Shown: one piece after another, positions 32,738 through 42,700 of the stretch
How the letters are laid out: every line of letters starts with the position of its first letter
Numbering within the stretch: position 1 is the stretch's first letter
NCBI GenBank assembly: GCA_017442645.1
Contig: JAFRZH010000018.1
Coordinates: 1-64,000, forward strand
Length of the DNA stretch: 64,000 nt
DNA from: a bacterium
Lineage (GTDB): Bacteria > Patescibacteria > JAEDAM01 > Absconditabacterales > Absconditicoccaceae
Direction of reading: 5' to 3'
Translations under genes and position numbers: made by a program
The notes under the pieces: model-generated
The model's input: only the letters and a program-made list of their open reading frames with translations
What the model was told of the DNA's origin: nothing
The model's database searches: none

Positions 32738-32939
32738 ACAAAAATATCGTTAGGAAATAAAACAAAAAATTGTGAAAAATCTGAATGATTTCAAAAGAAA
32801 ATGAGAACATTATTGGCTAAACAAGCCGATGAATAGGGTTCTTTACTCCTATCGATACTAAGAGGATGTTCTTTAATAGTTTTCTTATAGGTATTTCGAT
32901 TTTGAAATCAAGTTTTTATTCTTGAAAAGAGTTTCTTAC
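32738..32939. other. Intergenic leader with possible structured RNA
   Basis: Upstream of rpoD on its strand, bases 32805-32871 can fold into a branched shape: closing stem GAACAT/ATGTTC, hairpin GGCT-TGTTT-AGCC, and hairpin ATAGG/CCTAT. It could be the rpoD 5' leader or an independent RNA. No known RNA family is recognised. One copy of the RTCTGAY-type motif lies at 32780. Confidence 0.35.
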
Positions 32940-34856
32940 CTATTGAGGGTTAACTTCCATATTTTGAAGTTTACCCCATGTTACCCCTTCCCAATTTGTA
33001 TTCTTAGGGAAGAATTCTGTTAAAACATTTTCAACATCAGTTTTTCTAGTATCTTGTGGGGGTCCACTGCTCCATACAGCTTTCAAATCTTCTCGATTCG
33101 TGATTTGTTGATTTTGATTTTTGAACTTTTTTTCATTAATATACTTAATCACCGCCTCATGCCATTTGTCAGTTTCTTCTCCATTTCCCTGTCAGAAAGT
33201 TATGTTGCCAAATTGCTTATTGCTTTTAATAGATTTTATAAAATCTTCTGGTTTTCCCCAATTATAATCAATTCCTCCCCTCTCCCCCATTCTCATAAAT
33301 TCTCTCATAGCTTTGTCACTACTCTTATTCCAACTATAAATCATTTTTTGTCCTAAGGTTCCATTTTCCATTTTATTCATCTGTTTCTCAATCGTAGAAA
33401 GACTTATATTTCCTGCAGGAGTTGGAATCATCGGCGTTGATTTAATAAAGCTTTCTGTAATTCAAAGTATTCCTCCTCCGTTTTTATCATCAATCAATTT
33501 ATCAAGCTGACTAATTCCCGTACTTGGCATACTCCATTTTAAGATAATCCACATAAGCCATACTCCAATAAGATTTATAATCACCTTTAGAACTGGGTTT
33601 CGTAATCCCTTAATTCAGAAACTAAACATCTCTCCTATCGTACAGGTAGAATCATAAACATCTTGTTTTTCTTTCTGTAAACTAGATACGCAATGTAAAT
33701 CATTTAAATCAATTCCCCCCGTATCAGGGACAGCACTTATCAGAGTAGAAAACATAAATTCAGCTAAAAGAAGACCTCCACAAGCAAAAATAGGCCAAAA
33801 TACTAAAGAAAGAAATCCTTTGATTCAGAATTTTATAGGGTCACTCGATCAGACTTCTATTTCTTTTTTTCATCCAATCTGAAACTGAGACAATAGAATC
33901 AATAAAGGGGAAAAGATAATAAACCCTCGCAATAAGATCATCCTCAAGAGTCCGATTACACACAGTACAAATAAGGTAATCGTATAAAATACGATTGTAA
34001 TCACACCATCAAAAATCAATCTCACAAATCCTTGAAGTACTTCAGTAGTTCCTTGATTTCTCGAACCAAACATCACTTTATGTTCATTGGCTTTTGTTAG
34101 ATCATATAAGTGAAGTCCAAAAAAAACTAATGGACCACTAAAGTCATCTCTATTTGGTAAAAAACTATCAAGAATTCTTTCTGTTGTCATAGCTTTTTCC
34201 TCAGATCATTCATTTCCTGCCAGATCAATTATCTGAACTTCTGGGAAACCGTCTTTCCCTTTTCAAATTTTGAGTCCATGATGAATTCATCAAATCTGAT
34301 ATCACTCCTCCATTATTTTTTTATATCTGGAATTATCCCATACCTTTTCTAGAGAACTTTTATCTCCTACTTCCATTACTTGAGTTGCCATTCCTGAAAC
34401 TCACGCTAATCCAATGGTAGAAAAATCCACCAGAGTTGCACAAAGAAACCAACTCACCTGGATTCCCAATCCTGCAATCATCAAAGGAAGAAAGGTCTTT
34501 TTAAAATCAAAAATTTCATCTTTTGCATTCACTAAATAACGAAAAATTCTATAAACAAATAAAAATCCTAATCAAAAATTAGCAATATTTTTACAGATAT
34601 TCCGTAAATTCCATAAGAGATTATCTATACCAAACGCATCTCCAAAAATAAAACTATTGGAAAGAAATACTCCTGCTAGTTTTGATAACAGTACCCATCA
34701 CCACGAACAAAAAGCTATAATTACTGAAAGGACCGTAGAAATCTCTCCAAATTTATCAAGTGTTTCTATTGTAGCATCAGCAAAAACCTGTGAAGTCAAT
34801 GTCATTGAAATCACTATTCCTAAAAAAAGTCATTTTATTCGTTTTTGCTGTTTCAT
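32940..34856 (-). CDS. VirB6/TrbL-like polytopic membrane protein, 638 aa
   Basis: A signal-like start (MKQQKRIKGLFLGIVISMTL) is followed by hydrophobic segments at about residues 38-60, 85-105, 125-150, 270-320 and several more, then a polar C-terminal 200 residues. The order and the block LLWNLRNICKNIANFGLGFLFVYRIF are shared with the protein encoded just upstream, so the two are paralogues. Size and topology match VirB6/TrbL proteins of type IV secretion systems, but no VirB4, VirB8 or coupling ATPase is in the window, so the call rests on topology. Many TGA=Gly codons lie in membrane segments. Confidence 0.6.
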
Positions 34857-34887
34857 TAAGGAAGTAAAAGATAAATATTTCTTAAAT

Positions 34888-37218
34888 CTATATTAATTGC
34901 AATTTCTTATTAGCATCATCTCGTTGCAATTTCTTAGTAATAATATTACCACTGTCTTTATATTTTATCTCAACAGGACTATTTTTTAACAAATTATGAG
35001 CAAATGTTTCTAATTCTTGTTTACTTTTTGTATCTGTAATCTTATTTAATTCATCAGGAAGCCATTGTTTTGCTTCGGTCTCGTTGTTAAACACTTGTAC
35101 ATTTAAACTTTTTAACTTTGATACAAATTGAATTTCTTCAATTTTAGTAAGATTCTCAAGATCACTTATTTTTCCTCCTCTAATCGTAGCTCCATTATAA
35201 TCTAAGTTAAATCTTAAATTATTCCATTTATTTAAATCACTAAATTTTATACCAACATTATTTATATCATTCTTTAGAAATGAATTTTGTGCCAAAAGAG
35301 CATTATAGATTCCAGGTCAATTTTCTTTTTTATTCAATATTTCATATTGTTTTGTATAATTTCTATCACTAGGCAAAGAAAATAAATTTCCTAATCTTTC
35401 ATCCATCAACTCATTATGTTCTTTAAAGATATTCTCTCCTCCCCATTTTTCTTTAGCCAAATCATCAATCTTTCTCAGACTATCCAAACTCACTCTTCCA
35501 TCAACCCCAGGCAATCCAATAAATGGTACTGAATTAGCAAAATTTCTTGCTGTTTTATCGACGGTTTCTCCAATTTTTTCTCCGATACTTGTCGCCTTAA
35601 TCGCCCAGAAAAGCAAAATCCATGCTAAAGCTAAACCTACTAGAGATACAATAATTTCTCCTAAACCTTCACCTCCAACATGCACCCATTCAGAAATATC
35701 AATATAATCCAAATGAACTCCTTCAAAATCCCATGCACCACTATTAACCACTTCATTCATCGTATTAATCAAAAGCACTGCCATAGAAAGTGCAAAACAA
35801 ATAATCACGGGAGAGAATATTGTTGATAAAATTGTTTCTACTTTAAATTTTCCGTCTAAGAAAGAAAACTTATCTCCTCGCCCAAAAGCTTTAAAAAGAA
35901 TAAAAGCCGGAAGAAGAATAATATACATCCATAAAACAAAAACTCTATAAGCCATCACGATAGCAATAGTTGCTAAGGGAATCATCAGAAGAACGATAAA
36001 GATAAGATCTATGGAAAGATTTAAAAATCTCGAAAAAGTTCCTCCTTTTGCTGTTACCGTTGTTAAATCTAGAGTTGAAATCAATGATCAGAAGAAAGAT
36101 TGAAAAGGGCCGAGATAAGATTGATATTCTTCAGTGAGTGATTTAAGAGTAAAAAGGGTATCGTTCTCTCAAGAAAGAATATCCACCATTTCATCGGGAG
36201 AAAAACAATTTTGCGCGGTATTTTCTGCGTAATAGATACAAGGGATACTCGAATATTCCGTTCCTGTATTATATTTATATTGACTTATTGTTGCTCCTTT
36301 TCCCAATATTGATAAATCGCTTATGGTCTTATTGGTTATATTATCTTTTATCTCTTGTCTTCTGTCTTTTATATTTCCGTCTACTTCAGAATACTTATAT
36401 ACCTTACTATTTAAATTACAGTATCATGTTAAAAGAGGAAGATTTAATCCTGTATTTAAATTATCTTTTATTCCAACGATAAAATCTATCACTGCTCCTG
36501 TCAATGAAATTGGAGATTCTCCGCCTGTTAATACCAAGTTACCACTAAAAGTAATTCCTTGAAGTTCAGAATCTGTGTAACAAGGGGGAATATAATGTTT
36601 TTTGGTTTTATAATAAAGATTATAAGGATCCGCCTTCGATAAATCCATATCCATAAAAAAACCATAGGTATATCTTTGTTTTTGTGAATCCTTTGTACTA
36701 TCAATTACATCTTTTTCAAGCGTCAAAGGAAGTCCTCCAACTCCATAGGTTGCAATAGTTGAAATATCAATTAAAGTTGCCATTAAAAACCAACTAATTT
36801 GAATCAACACTCCTGCTATAAAACATTTTTTAATCTGTTCTGGAAGTTTACTTTTGACATCTCCCCCCTGAGAAAAAATATAGGTAAAAATCTGGTATAC
36901 AAAAAGAAATCCTAATCCAAAATTAGAAAGATTTTTCACAATATTTCGTAAATTCCAAAGGATCGTATCAAATCCAATCGCTTCTCCGTAAATCAAACTA
37001 TTATCAAGAAATAATCCTCATAAACAGATTAAAGGTCGAAGAATAATATAGAGAAAATTAGCCCAATACGAAATCGTTCCTATAACATCCTGCAATCCTG
37101 CATCATCTGCAAATGAGAATGGAGAAAATATTCCAAAAACCACAAAAAAGATTAAACAAAGGAGTACTCCTTTTAACCTTCTATATTTATGAAATGTATA
37201 GGATGTATCCATGGCCAT
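34888..37218 (-). CDS. VirB6/TrbL-like polytopic membrane protein, 776 aa
   Basis: Paralogue of the protein encoded 31 bp downstream. N-terminal signal (LLCLIFFVVFGIFSPFSFA), a membrane block with ILWNLRNIVKNLSNFGLGFLFVYQIF, an external loop of about 250 residues with a few cysteines, then a central membrane core (LIFIVLLMIPLATIAIVMAYR, LWMYIILLPAFILFKAFGRG, LVGLALAWILLFWAIKATSIG) and a soluble C-terminal 200 residues. The core resembles the VirB6 central region. Four fragments join through TGA=Gly. The pair forms an operon running toward rpoD. Role in DNA or protein transfer is inference. Confidence 0.6.
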
Positions 37219-37351
37219 TCAATAAATGAAAAGCAAAAATAAAATCTCCCCTTAAGTATACTCTCAATCGAAAAAAAAGTCAAAAAATCTGACTATCGAA
37301 AACGAAAAAATAATTATTTTCACTTGCCTTATTGATAATAAATGGTGTAAT

Positions 37352-37416
37352 TATAATAAAAGATTTGATTTTTTTTTCTTAAACACTAAATTACTTGGAG
37401 TTATCGAAAGGATAAC
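37352..37416 (+). promoter_or_regulatory. Promoter and leader hairpin of the RRM gene
   Basis: TATAAT at 37352-37357 is preceded by TGTAAT and by TTGATA at a short 14-bp spacing. The roughly 80-base leader has a hairpin GTTATC-GAAAG-GATAAC near 37399-37415, which may be a target for the RNA-binding protein itself (inference). Confidence 0.45.
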
Positions 37417-37442
37417 AGATTTATATTTATATTTTTGGTTAA

Positions 37443-37790
37443 ATGAGTGAATTAGTTGTAAGTAAAACTAAATTGTTTATCAGTGGGGTAAACTGGAGTA
37501 TGAGGGGAAACGATCTTAAAGAAACTTTCTCAAAATACGGAGAAATTATTTTCGCAAGAGTAGTTCTTGATAAAGAGACTAAAAGAAGTAAAGGATTTGG
37601 ATTTGTAGAATTTGCAAATGAAGCTGATGCACAAACTGCGAAGGACGAAATGGACGGACAAGAAGTTCGAGGAAGAGCAATTAAAGTAGACTTTGCAAAA
37701 GAAGATCCTGAAAAAATGATAAAAAGAGAAACAGAAAAATCTGAATCTTCAAATGAAGATGAAACAGAAATTGATGAAACTGCTTTCTAA
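37443..37790 (+). CDS. RRM-domain RNA-binding protein, 115 aa
   Basis: A single RNA-recognition motif fills residues 9-85: RNP2 is LFISGVNW and RNP1 is KGFGFVEFA, with VRGRAIKVDFA closing the fold. The last 25 residues are a charged disordered tail (KRETEKSESSNEDETE). Such small RRM proteins act as cold-shock-like RNA chaperones in several bacteria. It is a single-gene unit with its own promoter and terminator. No TGA codon is used, as in other probably well-expressed genes here. Confidence 0.95.
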   Translation: MSELVVSKTKLFISGVNWSMRGNDLKETFSKYGEIIFARVVLDKETKRSKGFGFVEFANEADAQTAKDEMDGQEVRGRAIKVDFAKEDPEKMIKRETEKSESSNEDETEIDETAF

Positions 37791-37803
37791 TTCATAGTAA
37801 GAA

Positions 37804-37836
37804 AAGAAACAGCACTTTGTGCTGTTCTTTTTTTTC
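37804..37836 (+). terminator. Terminator of the RRM gene
   Basis: AACAGCAC-TTT-GTGCTGTT followed by a run of T, 14 bp after the stop codon. Confidence 0.92.
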
Positions 37837-37883
37837 CCAACAAAACACATAAGATATTCATACTTTATCTGAAACTGTCAAAC

Positions 37884-38999
37884 ATGAAAATTATTTGATG
37901 ACTTATCTCGATTAAAGAAATATTACTTGATCACCGATCAGCTTTTCAAGATTTATATCCATGACTTATCAGAGATACTGTTTTCAAAAACATAGACAAA
38001 GTTTTAAAATGTGATCAAAGTTTAGGGAAAGCTGTTTTTAAATGTTCATCTTGTGGAGCTAGAAAATTCATCAATTTTACCTTTAAATCTAGATTCTCTA
38101 CCTCCTGTTCTAAAATTATTTCAGATAAACGAATTAATAATCTACAAAATCGATTACCTCGTTGAATTTGATATCATCATCTTGTTTTTACAATTCCTGA
38201 TGGTTTATGGCCATTTTTTAAAAGACATCGTAATGCTTTAAAAATATTACCTAAAACTGCTGCTAATGCTATTTTATATTTTTTCAACAAAAAATGTCAT
38301 GGGATCCCCTGAATCGTTGCTGTTATTCATACTTTCTGAGAAAAATTAAATTGGAATTCTCATGTACATTTATTAGACACTCATTGATACCGATCTTTTA
38401 AACATAATTCTTTCACAACTGTAAACTTTTCTAAATATTTTTTACCTTATGAATGAGTTAAGACATCACGAAGAACTTATCTTATTAAGAATCTTAAATC
38501 TCGATGCGATCAAAATTTGGAAGGGGAAATCTGTCATCAAGGAAAAAAATTTCTAAATCAATTCTTTGAATTTCATAATAAAAAATGAGAACTATCTAAT
38601 CGATATTGTTCTTTTTCAAAATATAGAATTGGTTTTGAACAAATTATTGGTTACATTTGACGTTATGTTAAAAGGCCTATTATTGCTCAATCTTGTTTGA
38701 TAGATTATGATGGATCCAACGTAACGTATTCTTTTAGAGACAAATACGAAAACAACAAAACAAAAACTATTACTACTAACGCTATAGATTTCATCTGAAG
38801 TATTGTTCAAGATATTCCTGAAAAATATTTTCATATGGTTTATTACTATGGAATTTTTTCTACACGTTCAAAACAAAAATATCTTCCTATTATCAACCAA
38901 CTTTATCCTACAACCAGAATCTATAACAGAATTCCCAAAAATTATGCATCAAGAATGTTCCTTTTCTTAGGCTTTAATCCTTTCATTTGTTCTTGTTAA
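37884..38999 (+). CDS. IS91-like (Y2) transposase, 371 aa, recoded
   Basis: Rolling-circle transposase. An N-terminal zinc-finger-like part (CDQSLGKAVFKCSSCGARKF near residue 48) is followed by HLVFTIPDGLWPFFKRHRN, then VAVIHTFGEKLNWNSHVHLLDTHG near 150, where HVH is the HUH metal site, and GYIGRYVKRPIIAQSCLIDY near 255 with the paired tyrosines (Y..GRY), ending FHMVYYYGIFSTRSK. About fifteen glycines, some in the HTFG and IGRY motifs, are TGA, so the gene only works in a code-25 host. The frame is intact. Compared with the RRM gene before it, it is AT-richer. Confidence 0.88.
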
Positions 39000-39086
39000 G
39001 GTCTATTTCAAAAATTCTGTTTAATCATTCCTTGATACCCTACCATTTATTACGATGATTCATAACTTAAACTGTATTACTTATAC

Positions 39087-39105
39087 GTTCTTTTTTAAAA
39101 AGAAC
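39087..39105. repeat. Perfect palindrome after the IS91-like transposase
   Basis: GTTCTTTTT and AAAAAGAAC flank one central T. It may be the subterminal hairpin of the IS end, or a simple AT palindrome. Confidence 0.5.
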
Positions 39106-39252
39106 TTCCTTTTTATGTTCTTATACTTAAATATTTTCACTTTTTTAGCTAACTAACGTTTTTTTAATCTTCATTTTTTTTCAAAATATAGAAAAAAAAT
39201 GGAAATGTTACCACATTTTCATTTTTTAAAGTTCCTGAATTTTTAAAAAAGA

Positions 39253-39306
39253 AAAAATCTGATTCTTCGTTATGATTTTTTTGAAACGGAGTATCAGATT
39301 TTTCTG
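39253..39306. terminator. Terminator from inverted RTCTGAY motifs
   Basis: AAAAAATCTGATTC and GTATCAGATTTTTC are inverted copies about 25 bp apart, between the IS element (plus) and the 39317 lipoprotein gene (minus); either strand can use it. Confidence 0.7.
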
Positions 39307-39316
39307 TTATAAATTC

Positions 39317-40801
39317 TTATTCATCATAAAAAAATTCAATATTAACATAAGCTGAATCTTCATCTGATCGTTTTACGGTTCAATTGTTTAAGAATAGATC
39401 TCCAAGTCAATCAGTTTCTCAAACTGCACAATAAAGATGTTGAGTATAACGATAATAATAAGGATATCATTCTTTAAAAATATAAATTCATAAAGATCCA
39501 GTTTCATAAATGGATCATGCTCCAAAAATTAAGTCCTTTTGAGTAGTAATACTCCATTTATCATTGTCATTTTTCAAAAACTGTTCATGGCTTTGAGAAT
39601 AAGGGGTATTTTCAGACACTATCTGTAAATGAAGTTTTTTTATAAGTTCTTCAATAGAAAGTCATTCAGTATTTGGATAAAAAGAGAGTCTTTCTTGATC
39701 ATAAAATGCACGAGTAGAAGCACATTTGTCTTTGATATTAATCCATTGAGAAAAACATTTATCTCATTCCACATAATCATGTACCACTTCTCCACAGTCT
39801 TGAATAAATTGTAATTGTTCTGGAGTGCAATTTTTATTATTACAGTTTGCATTACATCAATTTCATCACATAACTTGCCCATAAAATCAATCATTACATT
39901 CAATAAAATCACAAGTTCCCATATAATTTTCGATTTTATAAAGTGTAATATCTTGATTATTTACATAAGCATTTCGAAAATTCTTTTCCCTCCAAGCATA
40001 ATAGTATACTTCATTTCATGAGGTATAATAAATTGGACGAGGATTTTTAAGAGAATTAAAGTTTTTCACCAATTTTTGAATAGGAAAGTTAATTTTAATA
40101 TGTCGGCCTTTTAGAATATGAGAAGAATCTGTTTGATTAAGAACAACTGTCGTTTCTGGAAGTTGTGAAAGATCAGGAGTGAAGGAATGAAGATTTTTTC
40201 ATAATTCTGGCTGTTCTTGTAGTACTTTTTCAATCATTTCTCTTTCTCGTATTCGTTCTCGGTAGTCTCGTTCTTGTCATCGATAGCTTTGTCAATAATG
40301 CTGTATTTGTGATTGGAGTTGTAATTCTTCATGGATAATGTTGTCAATAATATCCTGTGCTTCAGAACTTTGTAACATTTTTTTTATTCTGATTTCTTCC
40401 TCTTTTATCATATCTTTTAGTTGTTCTTCCAATTGTTTAGGTAAGCTTTGGATCTGTCTTTCTATTTCATTTCTCTGCTTTACAAGTTGAAGTTTTTGTT
40501 TTTCTTCTTCACTACCTATTCCGTTTTCTTTCAAAGAATCTATTTCTTTCTGAATATTTTGCATCTTAGATGTTAGCTGACTCTGTGTTATTTTATTTTG
40601 TAACCTTAAATCTTTTTCTTTATTAAAAGGTTCATGAATATATTGTAAAAATTCTTGTGTAGAATTGATACTTTGAGGTAGTATATTACATGATAATAGA
40701 TCCTCTTGGTTATTAGCTTTTTGTCCTGTGTTTCCTTGGATATATTGACATCAAGTAAGAAAAATAACAAATAAAAATGTAATATAGCAAAAATGTTTCA
40801 T
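39317..40801 (-). CDS. Predicted lipoprotein with coiled coil, 494 aa
   Basis: Not recognised. The start MKHFCYITFLFVIFLTGC is a lipoprotein signal whose lipobox glycine (LTGC) is a TGA codon, so membrane anchoring depends on the code. Residues 70-190 are a long Lys/Glu/Gln coiled coil. The C-terminal 250 residues are Tyr- and Cys-rich (CDFIECNDGF, CNANCNNKNC), suggesting disulfides outside the cell. Other TGA=Gly codons include 40292. It ends near the inverted motif pair at 39253. A surface or periplasmic structural role is inference. Confidence 0.7.
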
Positions 40802-40820
40802 AAGATAATAATTATAGAGT

Positions 40821-40852
40821 AAAAGATACCCCATATATTCATATGAGGTATC
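40821..40852 (-). terminator. Terminator of the C39-like lipoprotein gene
   Basis: GATACCTCATATGA and its partner ending GGTATC make a long hairpin with a T run on the minus strand. Confidence 0.75.
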
Positions 40853-40872
40853 CATCAAGTAAAATGTTTATT

Positions 40873-42033
40873 TTAATTAGAAAAACCAACATTTAAAGCG
40901 GAATATATCCCATTTGTACCAGATATACTCATGCTATTAAGTAATGTCGAAAATTTAACATATCGACGATTACTGGTAGTACGCGTATGGGCTAGTGGAT
41001 CAATATAAGTAACGATACCGTCATTATTTTCTCCTGTCGTTATACCGATCAAGAGAATAATATGTCCTACTATTTTTACACCATTGATTTTACCACCTTC
41101 ATTTTCGGTACGGATATATCCACTTCCTCCATAAAGATCAGGATTTCCTTCTTTTTGGTAATAACAATTATCATTAACAATATTTGCATTATTCATAATG
41201 TTAACATTGACCATTACAAATTTGTTACTACTTAAAGAATTAAGCAAAAAAGTTTTCATCTTTACTCTTCTTTCACTAGATAAATTGTCATCTGGCTGAT
41301 AAAAATCTGCAAAGAGAATATTCCTATTATTCGTATTGCAATAATTCTCCATAGTAGTTAAGATAGAATAATGCCCTTCAGAATTGTTGATAATTTCGTG
41401 TAATTTTGTACTGGAGACTTCGTAAGAATTCCACCCGTTTTTCAAACGCAGCAAACATCCTTCTGCCATCATATATGAACTTGGACAACAGTAGTTTGTC
41501 ACTCCTTGATAATAATGCTGAAAAGATGACAAAAATTTATCATCAATCCCATAATAAGTACCCGTTTCAATTATATCATCAAATTTTTTGATTGTATATA
41601 ACTGATTTAAGTTCCATGGTTGAACTAAATATTTATAAGTAAAAGTTCCTACTGTTCGAAATACCTTATTATACTTATAAATATAATAGTTCCCAAGTTT
41701 CATTTCAAATGGCATTGGATCATAAAAAACTTCACCAGTTTGTTGGTTATAGATTTTTACGAAGACATTTGTCGGTTTCCTTGTTGCCTGTACCTTTGCA
41801 TAAAAAGTAACAGTAAAATTATCATCACTTTTTTCTGCGATGTTACAGGTACATAAGCGAGCTAACGAATAATCCCCACATTCTTCGTATGCAGGAGCAG
41901 ATTTTGATAATGATCTACTATTATTTACTTGATTTTGTTGTTGAACCTCTACATTCAGAGATTCGTTTTCTTTCTCGCAAGCCATCAATACACAGCTTAC
42001 GAAGAAAAGAATGATACAAAAAACTTTTTTCAT
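40873..42033 (-). CDS. Lipoprotein with C39-like cysteine peptidase domain, 386 aa
   Basis: The start MKKVFCIILFFVSCVLMACEKE is a lipoprotein signal of the kind common in Bacteroidota. Residues 65-165 form a beta-rich part; then a papain-fold, C39-type core is suggested by NYCCPSSYMMAEGCLL (candidate catalytic Cys near residue 190), GHIILLIGI with His near 335, and YIDPLA with Asp near 356. None of 24 glycine codons is TGA, while both flanking genes use TGA freely. That, plus the IS remnant next door, points to horizontal gain from a standard-code donor. Peptidase activity is a prediction. Confidence 0.7.
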   Translation of the reverse strand: MKKVFCIILFFVSCVLMACEKENESLNVEVQQQNQVNNSRSLSKSAPAYEECGDYSLARLCTCNIAEKSDDNFTVTFYAKVQATRKPTNVFVKIYNQQTGEVFYDPMPFEMKLGNYYIYKYNKVFRTVGTFTYKYLVQPWNLNQLYTIKKFDDIIETGTYYGIDDKFLSSFQHYYQGVTNYCCPSSYMMAEGCLLRLKNGWNSYEVSSTKLHEIINNSEGHYSILTTMENYCNTNNRNILFADFYQPDDNLSSERRVKMKTFLLNSLSSNKFVMVNVNIMNNANIVNDNCYYQKEGNPDLYGGSGYIRTENEGGKINGVKIVGHIILLIGITTGENNDGIVTYIDPLAHTRTTSNRRYVKFSTLLNSMSISGTNGIYSALNVGFSN

Positions 42034-42388
42034 TTTTTTATTAGTTTTTTGTTATGTGCTCTTTGATAGGGAAGAAACACGATTGATTTTGTTTGTAAAT
42101 AAGCCTATCCTTATTTTGCTTTTTATCGAAATTGGAAGCTCTTCGGATGTTGAGTAACAGAGTCATCACACTCCGAGAAAGATTATTCCTTCTGGATCTT
42201 CTTTCCTTTTTTATTTTTATTAAGGTAAATTTAATGTATGGATTCATTTCCCTAAATCAAGTACATCACTTGAAAAATAAAATAAGTTATAAAATATAGA
42301 AAAATATATAGAAAATGCTCTTGATTTTTTACCCATATCGGAAAATCAACACCTGTAAAATTTTTATTTATATCATAATTCATGAAGG
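42034..42388. other. Intergenic region upstream of the C39-like gene
   Basis: 355 bp. A 68-codon minus-strand frame (42041-42247) is basic and resembles no family; I do not call it. The segment should hold the promoter of the lipoprotein gene and the junction with the IS remnant. No inverted repeats that would define IS ends were found. Confidence 0.4.
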
Positions 42389-42670
42389 ATGAATTGTAGT
42401 AAATGTCATTCGGAGCATATCATCAAATACGGAATTGCTCACAAATTACAGAGATATTTATGTCATGATTGTCATGCAACATTTACCTTAGGAAGTTTGG
42501 TTAAGGTGTATGATAGCGAGTTTATCAACCAAGTGATGGAGGAGTATTGTCATCAAAGAAGAAAAGCAAGAGAAGTTTTAGAGGAATTCAAAATTTCATC
42601 AAGAACCCTCATAAAACGAAAAAAACAACATCAAAAAAAGTGTAACAAGTGTAAAAATCAGATTTCTTAA
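42389..42670 (+). pseudogene. IS1-type transposase zinc-ribbon protein or remnant, 93 aa
   Basis: The start MNCSKCHSEHIIKYGIAHKLQRYLC..C..TF matches the N-terminal zinc ribbon of IS1 (InsA) and related transposases: two CxxC pairs, the KYG turn and the RY.C..C..TF block. A helix-turn-helix-like stretch (NQVMEEYCHQRRKAREVLEEF) and a basic tail follow, then TAA. The catalytic DDE domain expected downstream is absent, as the ZIP gene begins at 42701. It is thus either an InsA-like regulator left alone or a truncated transposase. Confidence 0.6.
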
Positions 42671-42700
42671 TTTTTTTTTATTTCTTTCCTTTTATAAAAA

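Larger units (their letters stand above)
39000..39316. other. Noncoding flank of the IS91-like element
   Basis: 317 bp without a gene. It contains the 19-bp palindrome at 39087-39105 starting GTTC and ending GAAC, then two further GTTC words; IS91 elements end beside GTTC/GAAC-type tetranucleotides and carry a subterminal palindrome, so the element end may lie here. An inverted RTCTGAY pair at 39253-39306 follows. Confidence 0.35.

Noticed and set aside
32940..37218. Phage origin for the large membrane-protein pair
   Set aside because: No capsid, terminase or tail gene is nearby, and the proteins match secretion-pore topology better.
42041..42247. 68-codon basic minus-strand frame
   Set aside because: No family resemblance, no start signal and no TGA evidence; it probably is leader sequence of the C39-like gene.
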